Shown here piece after piece: positions 1 to 5,163 of a stretch of 5,175 bases of DNA (position 1 is its first letter; each line of letters starts with the position of its first letter). This DNA is from Desulfobacterales bacterium. Its GTDB lineage: Bacteria > Desulfobacterota > Desulfobacteria > Desulfobacterales > C00003106. The notes under the pieces are model-generated. The model searched no databases. It was not told the DNA's origin and saw only the letters and a program-made list of their open reading frames with translations. Position numbers and translations under genes: made by a program. Where the stretch lies: contig JAUVFC010000139.1 in NCBI GenBank assembly GCA_030594505.1, positions 1 to 5,175 of the forward strand. Direction: 5' to 3'.

Positions 1-14
1 GATCGATTTCCACC

Positions 15-60
15 AAAATAAAAAACCCCCCTGAGAGGTGGTTGCCAGAACTCAGAGGGG
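15..60 (-). terminator. Intrinsic terminator, leftward
   Basis: Read on the minus strand, CCCCTCTGAG (60-51) pairs with CTCAGGGGGG (35-26) to give a 10-bp stem with one G-U wobble and a 15-base loop. It is followed at once by TTTTTTATTTT (25-15). This is a textbook rho-independent terminator for leftward transcription. On the plus strand the hairpin is followed by mixed sequence, so it should work in one direction only. No leftward protein-coding gene lies between 60 and 486. The terminated transcript is therefore either a small non-coding RNA or the leader of a gene beyond the left edge of the window. Confidence 0.75.
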
Positions 61-104
61 CTGGAATGGAGGTAAGCAAGCCAACTAAGTTATGACCCAC
101 CTAT

Positions 105-120
105 TGTGAAATTTATCACA
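105..120. promoter_or_regulatory. CRP/FNR-family operator-like palindrome
   Basis: The 16 bases TGTGA-AATTTA-TCACA match the core TGTGA-N6-TCACA consensus of CRP-type regulators at all ten specified positions. The flanks (ATT before, TAAT after) are AT-rich, as is usual for such sites. The centre is near 112.5. That is about 50-85 bases upstream of the leftward terminator and about 150 bases upstream of the predicted rightward start near 266. The site is therefore better placed to control leftward transcription. No convincing -10 box was found on the minus strand (best is CATAAC, 96-91), so the regulated promoter is not settled. Confidence 0.5.
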
Positions 121-141
121 TAATCTTCGAATGTCAAGGGG

Positions 142-184
142 TGATGGTTTCGTCGTTCACAAAAGACTTTTTACGAGGTCATCA
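142..184. repeat. Short inverted-repeat element (43 bp)
   Basis: TGATGGTTTCGT (142-153) can pair over 12 bases with ACGAGGTCATCA (173-184) if three G-U wobbles are allowed. The element is flanked by AGGGG on each side (137-141 and 185-189), which would fit a 5-base target duplication. The flanking identity is in fact longer: TCAAGGGGTG occurs at 134-143 and 182-191. Its right arm carries GACTTTTTACGAGGTCATCAA (165-185), which recurs exactly at 432-452 and in inverted, slightly diverged form at 270-289. It is probably a member or fragment of the same repeat family as the neighbouring element. Confidence 0.5.
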
Positions 185-230
185 AGGGGTGGTATAGATT
201 ACAAGGATTCGGAAAGAATATATCCGTTAA

Positions 231-259
231 TTGACTATATAAGTTTTAAATACTATTAT
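231..259 (+). promoter_or_regulatory. Putative sigma-70 promoter, rightward
   Basis: TTGACT (231-236) and TATTAT (254-259) are separated by 17 bases, each one base from the sigma-70 consensus, in very AT-rich DNA. Transcription would start near 266 and run through the large inverted repeat at 270-451 before reaching the gene at 487. That would give a leader of about 220 bases able to form a long hairpin. The AT-rich context (225-270) raises the risk of a chance match, and near-palindromic TA-rich sequence here could also act in the other direction. Confidence 0.45.
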
Positions 260-269
260 ATAATAATAT

Positions 270-451
270 TGACGATTTCGTAAAAAGTCTCACCAACTTG
301 TCATTTCGAGCGAGCCGACTTCGCCATAGTAGCCTCGGCTACGACGGCTGAAAGCGAGAAATCTTTCTCATTTGACATGCCGAAAGCATAAGATTTCTCC
401 CTTCACTCGAAATGACAAATTCACTGGGTCGGACTTTTTACGAGGTCATCA
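270..451. repeat. Nested inverted-repeat element (MITE-like)
   Basis: Three pairs of inverted repeats are nested around one centre. The outer pair is 270-289 and 432-451, matching at 17 of 20 positions (GACTTTTTACGA core). The middle pair is TTGTCATTTCGAGCG (298-312) with CACTCGAAATGACAA (404-418). The inner pair is GAGAAATCTT (356-365) with AAGATTTCTC (390-399). The whole 182-base unit could fold as a long interrupted hairpin in RNA or extrude as a cruciform. It has no open reading frame of note. The TCATTTCGAG/AGAAATCTT pattern resembles small palindromic elements that I recall as common in bacterial intergenic regions; this is memory, not a search. The layout may be one element inserted inside another. 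Confidence 0.65.
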
Positions 452-486
452 ATATCTGTTACTAACAAGAAAACCGATATGAACAT

Positions 487-1560
487 ATGCTTGAACTCGA
501 TCCGATAATCGCTCAAGTGAATGAGAACTGCGACATCGCTGATGCGAACCACGCCGGACTCTATTCCATTTGCGGCCTGGCCCTGCGCCTGCGCGATCTA
601 TACAAATGGGACATGGGGTTAGAATCGTGGATGGAGGGAGATTCTCCCGAGGTGCTGGAGTGGATCGGCGAAAAAGAACGAAAGTGGGACAAGCTGGCAG
701 AAAAAGGGGTTCGTGAGATAACAATTTTGGGCCGTCAATACGATCCCTTCGATACCACAGCTATCAACAATCTGTTGGAACCCCATGGTTTTTTCTACGG
801 AGCAGGCTATGCCCGGAGCATAAGACCAACCTTTTTTCTCGCCACGATTAAGGAGAAAAGAGAAATAAACGGGCACCGTATATATATCCTTGGTCGCGAA
901 TTAGCCCGTGACCTCTTTACAACTCCGGCATTCTCCCAAGAAGAGTGCATCCTGATTCGACAGGAATCAGCACAATTTTTCCTTTGGGACAACATATTCT
1001 ATATAAAGAAATCAGGGCGCCATGCCCTTAGATTTGCATTAGAAAACTGTGGGGTGAGTGATACAAGACCCGCTATGCTACATGCTCATCTAAAAAGGAT
1101 TGCCGCAGCAGAAACAGAAGCATACATATATCATGAACTGGGTGAGATACAAGACACAGTGTTCAACCGTACATTATGGAGAGAGATTATCGCTACGTTC
1201 CCTCACACCCCGATCGAACTCCTTGCGCGAAGCGTTAAAGACATCCTTGCCGATACAAACGAATACGGTACACTGCGATACATATGCAGAGAACGCAAAA
1301 CAGCCTCTTTGGCGTTTTATGTCGCTTTTCTCGATGGACTAAGAAAAACATTATTCCCTGAAATTATAGAAGTATTTAAGCTATTTATGGAAACACGCGA
1401 TTGGAGTCTCATAGAGGAGGCTACCGCCATTGGCCATAATACAGCTCAAGAGTATGCCGAAACGATCATTAACATCTACCAGAGCGAGAAGGAAAAGCAT
1501 GGGAACAAATGGATAGAGGCTGAGATATCAAGGCGTCTTCTCTCGCCCCTGGGCGTCTAA
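487..1560 (+). CDS. Conserved-looking hypothetical protein, 357 aa
   Basis: I do not recognise a characterised function. The protein looks soluble: it has no signal peptide and no membrane segment. The N-terminal part (about 1-80) is mainly helical in character and rich in W, E and K. The middle (about 95-175) alternates beta-like and helical stretches, including GRELARDLF (136-144), LIRQESAQFFLWD (156-168) and FYIKKSG (171-177). The C-terminal half (about 195-350) looks all-helical. An acidic/histidine cluster, ETEAYIYHELGE (209-220), contains an HExxE pattern that could bind metal, but this is only a pattern. From memory it may belong to an uncharacterised family of Desulfobacterota (Sfum_1244-type); I could not verify this. 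The frame is closed by a TAA at 463-465, so ATG 487 is the first possible ATG start. No clear ribosome binding site precedes it, which is odd. The inverted repeat ends 35 bases upstream. No terminator is visible after the stop. Confidence 0.85.
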   Translation: MLELDPIIAQVNENCDIADANHAGLYSICGLALRLRDLYKWDMGLESWMEGDSPEVLEWIGEKERKWDKLAEKGVREITILGRQYDPFDTTAINNLLEPHGFFYGAGYARSIRPTFFLATIKEKREINGHRIYILGRELARDLFTTPAFSQEECILIRQESAQFFLWDNIFYIKKSGRHALRFALENCGVSDTRPAMLHAHLKRIAAAETEAYIYHELGEIQDTVFNRTLWREIIATFPHTPIELLARSVKDILADTNEYGTLRYICRERKTASLAFYVAFLDGLRKTLFPEIIEVFKLFMETRDWSLIEEATAIGHNTAQEYAETIINIYQSEKEKHGNKWIEAEISRRLLSPLGV

Positions 1561-1645
1561 ATAAGGCGGTTCATCTATACCCACATCCTTACAATTCCCT
1601 CCCATCACTTACTCCTCCCTGTCATCCCTTAATCGGCTTTCCCAA

Positions 1646-1674
1646 TTGACGAAAGCATTCAATCCTGCTAAAGA
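1646..1674 (+). promoter_or_regulatory. Putative sigma-70 promoter for the 88-aa gene
   Basis: TTGACG (1646-1651) and TAAAGA (1669-1674) are spaced by 17 bases. The -35 box matches five of six consensus positions and the -10 box four of six. Transcription would begin near 1681, about 54 bases before the ATG at 1735. The gap of 174 bases after the previous gene and the pyrimidine-rich stretch before this site support a separate transcription unit. The match is from reading alone. Confidence 0.35.
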
Positions 1675-1734
1675 CCTTTTTTATGAATAATTCGGGTTAG
1701 AGATTTTGTATCATAAAAGGAGTATTAAGCGGGA

Positions 1735-2001
1735 ATGCAAGCGTGTTGTGAAAAGTGGGAAAAAACAACACATGCAGTGAATGTAACAGTTTTTATAGGT
1801 GATTACGATAGGATATTAGTACGTGGAAATACCATCAAGTACTGTCCTGAATGCGGAGAGGTTCTTATCAGCGCCACTAATGCTGCATGTTGTGATAATT
1901 GCCGCCACTGGAAGTTCGGCAGGTGTGAAAAACGGGTAAAAGAAGCGGCAACAACGAATCATTGTAATTTTTTTGAATGGAAAGAGACTTGCTTATTATA
2001 A
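1735..2001 (+). CDS. Small cysteine-rich, probably zinc-binding protein, 88 aa
   Basis: This small, soluble protein has no signal peptide. It contains 10 cysteines, most in the second half: CPEC (37-40), C52, C53, C56, C64, C77, plus C4, C5 and C86. CPEC followed 12-13 residues later by CxxC (53-56) has the form of a four-cysteine zinc ribbon. The second part, CDNCRHWKFGRC (53-64) then C77-NFFEW, is a compact second cysteine cluster with aromatic residues; it could bind zinc or an iron-sulphur centre. Function is unknown; a nucleic-acid or protein-binding role is possible for such ribbons. AAAAGGAG (1715-1722) lies 12 bases before the ATG, a rather long spacing, and GGGA (1731-1734) is directly adjacent. 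The last 43 bases overlap the end of the TPR gene on the other strand. Confidence 0.7.
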   Translation: MQACCEKWEKTTHAVNVTVFIGDYDRILVRGNTIKYCPECGEVLISATNAACCDNCRHWKFGRCEKRVKEAATTNHCNFFEWKETCLL

Positions 2002-3008
2002 TGGTTGGCCTGTTCATAGTAAGATTTGGCTTTTTTCATATCGAGAAAATAGGTCTCATAGATCGTGCCGAGTTGTTCGAACGCTTCTTTTGCTTTTGGT
2101 CGAATTTCCGTACACTTCGTGAAGCACGCTATTGCCTTTTCAGGATCTTTTGCCTCTAAGTAGAGTATCCCTAAGTTATAGGAGGCTTCGTAATAATCCG
2201 GGTTTAACGAAAGAGCCTTTTGAAGATACTTCCGGGCTTCGGTATCTTTCCCCTGGTTATGTCGAATTACCCCGAGACAGTAGTAGATTTCAAGGTCGGT
2301 TGTATCTGAAAACAGGAGTTTTTCAAAGAGGGGGGAGGCTTTTTCGTACTCCTTACGATTGAACAAAGAGAGTGCCAGCCGTTGGCCCAATCGGACATCG
2401 CCTGTAAGGTGGAATCCCTTGGCGAGCAGGTCTTCTTCTTTTTGCGGTTCCTTATTTTTTTCGTATACATCCGCGAGCATTAGAACGACGGCTGCATCCT
2501 TTGGGTCGAGTTGGAATGCCCGCTTAAGATAGGCTAATGCCTGAGCCTCCTTTCCCTGTTTTATCAGAACGTATGCCAATCCTTTCAGTCCATTTCTATT
2601 TTTGGGATCGTGCCTTATTACCTTAAGGTAGGAACATCGAGCTTTGTCCAATTGTTCCATATCCAAGTAGAGGTAGGCGATCTTTGACCAGAGTGCGGTC
2701 CACCGGGGATACTGTTTTTCGGTTTCGAGAAAGGCGGCGAGTGCTTCTTTCTTATGTCCCAGGCGCAGTTCCACCTCTCCCAACAAGTAGAGAGCGCATA
2801 CGTTTTGAGGGTACTCGGCGATCGATTTTTTCAATTCCGACCGGCATTCATTTAATTTTCCTTCATCAAACAGTGTTACAGCCCGGCTGTAATGCTGAAA
2901 TGAAAAGGATTTCCATATATCGGCGAATCCGGGCCGGGCAAAGGCCCCGATAAAGAGTCCGAGGGAGAGGAATAGGATAGGGATTGTTTTGCAAAGGTCT
3001 CTTTTCAT
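1959..3008 (-). CDS. Exported TPR-repeat protein, 349 aa
   Basis: The N-terminus has a signal peptide: positive residues (K2, R3, K7), a hydrophobic core (about 9-22), and a likely cleavage site after GFA at about residue 29. No lipobox cysteine is present. The rest is a run of about nine tetratricopeptide repeats of 34 residues (roughly 38-342). Clear units include 106-139 (ALWSKIAYLYLDMEQLDKAR), 140-173, 241-274 and 275-308; the units at 174-240 are more degenerate. TPR proteins bind other proteins, so this one is probably a periplasmic scaffold or partner of the TonB system encoded just upstream. The start is fixed by the strong ribosome binding site AAGGGGGAG (3020-3012). It is the last gene of the exbB-exbD-tonB operon, and before an insertion its ATG overlapped the tonB stop (ATGA). 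The substrate or binding partner cannot be told from sequence. Confidence 0.93.
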   Translation of the reverse strand: MKRDLCKTIPILFLSLGLFIGAFARPGFADIWKSFSFQHYSRAVTLFDEGKLNECRSELKKSIAEYPQNVCALYLLGEVELRLGHKKEALAAFLETEKQYPRWTALWSKIAYLYLDMEQLDKARCSYLKVIRHDPKNRNGLKGLAYVLIKQGKEAQALAYLKRAFQLDPKDAAVVLMLADVYEKNKEPQKEEDLLAKGFHLTGDVRLGQRLALSLFNRKEYEKASPLFEKLLFSDTTDLEIYYCLGVIRHNQGKDTEARKYLQKALSLNPDYYEASYNLGILYLEAKDPEKAIACFTKCTEIRPKAKEAFEQLGTIYETYFLDMKKAKSYYEQANHYNKQVSFHSKKLQ

Positions 3009-3011
3009 GTT

Positions 3012-3020
3012 CTCCCCCTT
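3012..3020 (-). promoter_or_regulatory. Ribosome binding site of the TPR gene
   Basis: AAGGGGGAG lies three bases before the ATG at 3008 (five bases if counted from the AGGGGG core). It overlaps the tonB TAA stop (3021-3019), so ribosomes finishing tonB stop directly on it. This favours coupled translation of the two genes even after the insertion that changed the end of tonB. Confidence 0.75.
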
Positions 3021-3843
3021 AGGGTTCTCTCAAAAATAAATTTACATTTTCAGGTGTCGAGGCCCTTGCATGACAAGACGCGAGGAGAGCGAATAGCGAG
3101 CTATTTAACCGACGAGCAACGCAGTCACATGCGGGATGGATCGGCGCATCAAAATGTGAAGTTATTTTTGAGCGAGCCCTTAGTTCAAAGACAAGGTCAA
3201 CGCGTATTTTTAAGAGATCTTCCTTAAATGTATCCGGAAAAGGGGGAAACTTGCCCACTTTCTCTACACAGGCAATAGCTGCCTGGTCAAGGGGGGGAGA
3301 ACCGCTCGAACGAAAGACCTCGGCATTCCTGGCAAGGTATCCCTGACGGTTGATGCAGAAACCTATCCCCACACTCCCTTCTATCCCTCCTCTTCTGGCA
3401 GATTCCGGGTATCTCTTAGCAGCTTCAAGAAGCCTGCGGATGCGGCTGAAGTAAGTCTCTTCGGCCAGACTATCCCCGGAAGCCTTTTTGCCGGTATAAA
3501 AAAGGACAGGCGCTACCCTGGTGTGTGCGGGCATCCATGTTGGGAATGATGGGTCACTTTGGGTTTGAATTCGGGGCAGCCTGGATACACGTTCAACAAC
3601 CGGCGGCAATGGTTTGATATCACGCAATCTAGCACGGTCAGGGGCAACCTTCCGTTCAATCAATACATGCGAAGAGCCTTCCACGGTTACGTTTTTAAGA
3701 GATATGCAAACGGCATCATTGCGGGGCGCCCTGATCGGAGCCAAGACAGTATCCTGACTGCGTACACAGAGGAATATTATGTGTACCAGCAAGGAGAGAG
3801 CTAAGAAAGGCGACAATTTGCTTTGTGTTGTTTTTAGAACCAC
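3019..3843 (-). CDS. tonB: TonB-family energy transducer with insertion-derived tail
   Basis: TonB carries energy from the ExbB-ExbD motor in the inner membrane to outer-membrane transporters. The protein has one N-terminal membrane anchor (about 10-28) with S17-x3-H21, the Ser/His spacing conserved in TonB anchors. A modest periplasmic linker follows (30-130), with only a short proline-rich part (78-90). The TonB C-terminal domain (about 132-221) contains YPESARRGGIEGSVGIGF, a conserved SSGSPPLDQAA and the final strand VDLVFEL (215-221). Residues 222-274 do not belong to the domain: they are read from a 158-base inserted element and include C239, C241 and C257. The start is GTG at 3843, directly after the exbD stop (TAAGTG), with GGAGT (3860-3856) as a rather distant binding site; an ATG is not available nearby. 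At 274 residues the length is normal overall, but the native end was near residue 225. The appended tail may or may not impair function. Confidence 0.92.
   Translation of the reverse strand: MVLKTTQSKLSPFLALSLLVHIIFLCVRSQDTVLAPIRAPRNDAVCISLKNVTVEGSSHVLIERKVAPDRARLRDIKPLPPVVERVSRLPRIQTQSDPSFPTWMPAHTRVAPVLFYTGKKASGDSLAEETYFSRIRRLLEAAKRYPESARRGGIEGSVGIGFCINRQGYLARNAEVFRSSGSPPLDQAAIACVEKVGKFPPFPDTFKEDLLKIRVDLVFELRARSKITSHFDAPIHPACDCVARRLNSSLFALLASCHARASTPENVNLFLREP
3022..3179. mobile_element. 158-bp MITE-like element inserted in the 3' end of tonB
   Basis: The ends are imperfect inverted repeats: 3022-3050 and 3151-3179 match at 25 of 29 positions, with the shared core CTCAAAAATAA. Weaker pairing continues inward to about 3060 and 3141. 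The element is flanked by TTA on both sides (3019-3021 and 3180-3182), so a TA or TTA target duplication is likely. The interior has further palindromes (AATAGC-GA-GCTATT) and no transposase. Deleting 161 bases (element plus one TTA) restores a clean tonB/TPR junction, which strongly supports a real insertion. The family is not identified. A TA-type duplication would fit mobilisation by an IS630/Tc1-like transposase, but this is inference. Confidence 0.78.
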
Positions 3844-4254
3844 TTATGGATGAACACTCCGTTCGTATTGATGACTAATATGTATATCTTTTGCGCCGGC
3901 CCGTTTGGTTGCGTCCATAATGCGCACGAATAGATCGTAACTAATGGTCCGATCCCCTCGAAAGATTATCTCTCGTTGAGATGTTGTCTCCATTAGATTG
4001 CTGAGGCGTTCGGAAAACTCATCGAACTCGACAGGTTCACGGTTGAGATAGATTGTTCCGCTTTTGTCTACTGTAACCACAATCTCCTGTTTCTTGGCTG
4101 TTTGCCGGTTCTTTGCCTCCGGGAGATTCAGCTTGATCGAGGGTTGGACATAGCTGGAGCTGAGGAGAAAGAAGATCAGTAACAAGAAGACAATGTCTAC
4201 CAGCGGGGCAATGCTGAGTGTCATGTGACTCTTTTTTCGCCTTCTAAATTGCAT
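3844..4254 (-). CDS. exbD: ExbD/TolR-family biopolymer transport protein
   Basis: ExbD is the small subunit of the proton-driven inner-membrane motor that energises TonB. At 136 residues it is of usual length. A basic cytoplasmic N-terminus (RRRKK, 4-8) is followed by a single membrane helix (about 16-34) in which D20, within APLVDIVFLLLIFF, matches the essential proton-carrying aspartate of the family. The periplasmic domain (about 42-130) has the typical NLPEA, IVVTVDKSGTIYLN and FRGDRTISYDLFVRIMDATKRAG elements. The ATG lies inside the end of exbB, giving an 11-base overlap and translational coupling; there is no strong binding site of its own. An internal Met at residue 11 would lose the conserved basic segment. 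The neighbouring tonB favours ExbD over TolR, which the sequence alone would not separate well. Confidence 0.95.
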   Translation of the reverse strand: MQFRRRKKSHMTLSIAPLVDIVFLLLIFFLLSSSYVQPSIKLNLPEAKNRQTAKKQEIVVTVDKSGTIYLNREPVEFDEFSERLSNLMETTSQREIIFRGDRTISYDLFVRIMDATKRAGAKDIHISHQYERSVHP

Positions 4255-4918
4255 CTACCGTTTCTTCTTTTTCTCTTGGACTATGCCGTGCCATCCGAAG
4301 GTGACCGCGTGTCTGCCCGAACCCCAGGAGTTCATTCAATACAGAGACAAAATAATGCATACGGGACTGGGTCTTGTCCGCTCGCGCTTCAAAATAGTTA
4401 AATGCGGCCACGGCGGGAATGGCGATACTCAAGCCTACCGCTGTAGTCAGGAGCGCTTCCCAAATACCACCCGCAAGCACCTCAATGTCTACCTGGCCCC
4501 CCAATATCTGGACCTGCTTGAAAGCGAGAATCATACCGGTAACGGTCCCGAGAAGCCCAAGGAGCGGAGAGATATGGGCAATGGTGGCCAATTTATTCAG
4601 GTGATTCTCCAATTGTTCTAATGCCACGCTTCCCTCCCTGTGGAGGAGTTCTTCCCTGTCTTCTTTTTTCAGGTGAAGATTTGAGAGATAGACTTCTCCT
4701 ATACGGGCTAAGGGGCCGCGCGTTGCACGGCAGAGTTCAAGGGCCTCGGCGGTTCTTTCCTCCCGTACCAGCCTCTTTACGTTTTCCATGAGTTTGACGG
4801 CAGGCCCCTGGTTCCGGATAAAATATACTATCCGTTCGCAAATAATTGCCAGCGCCGCTATTGAGCAGAGAAGCAGCGGCCACATAAAAAATCCACCCTT
4901 TTCAATCAGAAACAACAT
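4244..4918 (-). CDS. exbB: ExbB (MotA/TolQ/ExbB family proton channel)
   Basis: ExbB forms the pentameric core of the inner-membrane motor with ExbD. The protein (224 residues from the chosen start) has three membrane helices: about 13-33, about 113-135, and about 149-173. The second contains the family signature SPLLGLLGTVTGM with T125; the third contains IWEALLTTAVGLSIAIPAVAA with E154 and T159, matching residues important for proton flow in ExbB/TolQ proteins. A cytoplasmic helical region (35-110) separates helices 1 and 2. ATG 4918 is preferred because AGGAG (4928-4924) lies five bases upstream; an in-frame GTG at 4921 is only two bases from it and would add one residue. It is the first gene of the operon in this window and overlaps exbD by 11 bases. 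A terminator-like hairpin lies directly upstream. Confidence 0.95.
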   Translation of the reverse strand: MLFLIEKGGFFMWPLLLCSIAALAIICERIVYFIRNQGPAVKLMENVKRLVREERTAEALELCRATRGPLARIGEVYLSNLHLKKEDREELLHREGSVALEQLENHLNKLATIAHISPLLGLLGTVTGMILAFKQVQILGGQVDIEVLAGGIWEALLTTAVGLSIAIPAVAAFNYFEARADKTQSRMHYFVSVLNELLGFGQTRGHLRMARHSPREKEETVDAI

Positions 4919-4933
4919 CACAACTCCTGCAAC

Positions 4934-4985
4934 AAAAAAGCCACGAACGCGCTATCTTTTTCTAAAGACAGACAGCCTTCGTGGC
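4934..4985 (-). terminator. Terminator/attenuator in the exbB leader
   Basis: On the minus strand GCCACGAA (4985-4978) pairs perfectly with TTCGTGGC (4947-4940). Inside this, CTGTCTTT (4971-4964) pairs with AAAGATAG (4959-4952) around the loop AGAA, with an asymmetric internal loop between the two stems. TTTTTT follows directly (4939-4934). The form is that of an intrinsic terminator. It ends only five bases before the AGGAG of exbB, so any transcript entering the operon from further upstream must pass it. AAGCCAC further upstream in the leader (5010-5004) could pair with GTGGCTT of the 3' arm, which might offer an alternative fold. Whether it ends an upstream unit or controls exbB cannot be decided here. 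Confidence 0.6.
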
Positions 4986-5062
4986 GTGAATGTATCCTGT
5001 ATCTGTGGCTTATCAGTTATTTATTACCTTCTAAAAGTGTGCCCATTCATCGGGGACCAAAC

Positions 5063-5163
5063 GAGACCTTTGCATAACTGCCATTATGAGCCTTCCCCCG
5101 GCGACGGGATTTCACTTCGCTCAACTTGCCTGACAAAAAAATGTCGCGTTATGCAAAGGTCTC
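5063..5163. mobile_element. 101-bp MITE-like element with perfect 16-bp terminal repeats
   Basis: GAGACCTTTGCATAAC (5063-5078) and GTTATGCAAAGGTCTC (5148-5163) are exact reverse complements. AAC occurs directly outside both ends (5060-5062 and 5164-5166), which fits a 3-base target duplication. The interior has no coding capacity; it holds a small GCGA-loop hairpin (about 5097-5108) and an A7 run. The size and ends suggest a non-autonomous derivative of an insertion sequence; IS5-like elements make short duplications of this kind, but the parent is not identified. It lies about 80 bases upstream of the exbB leader hairpin, so it may separate or alter the operon promoter. No confident promoter was seen between it and exbB. 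Confidence 0.7.

Noticed and set aside
142..452. CRISPR array
   Set aside because: The repeated motif occurs only three times, in both orientations and at unequal spacing, with palindromic structure between copies. This fits small mobile repeats, not a CRISPR array.
449..995. Open frames on the minus strand opposite the gene at 487
   Set aside because: They lie wholly or mostly against a long, well-formed gene, have low-complexity or shuffled-looking products and no ribosome binding sites.
1548..1556. Terminator formed by GCCC-CT-GGGC at the end of the gene at 487
   Set aside because: The loop would be two bases, the stem is very short and no T-run follows.
1977..2953. Several short rightward frames opposite the TPR gene
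   Set aside because: The minus-strand frame shows nine regular TPR units and a signal peptide; the opposite frames are rich in Arg, Ser and Pro without motifs, as expected for shadows.
3559..3804. 81-codon rightward frame opposite tonB
   Set aside because: It lies opposite the TonB linker and anchor, has no domain pattern, and overlaps a gene fixed by its operon context.
4224..4254. Downstream ATG (4224) as the start of exbD
   Set aside because: It would remove the basic segment before the membrane helix that is usual in ExbD proteins, and the upstream ATG gives a normal overlap with exbB.
4283..4621. Rightward frames of 112 and 61 codons opposite exbB
   Set aside because: The minus-strand product carries clear ExbB helices and signature residues; the plus-strand products show no motif.
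5000..5035. Fur-box-like AT-rich stretch upstream of exbB
   Set aside because: TonB operons are often iron-regulated, so I looked, but GGTAATAAATAACTGATAA matches the 19-base Fur consensus at fewer than half of its positions.
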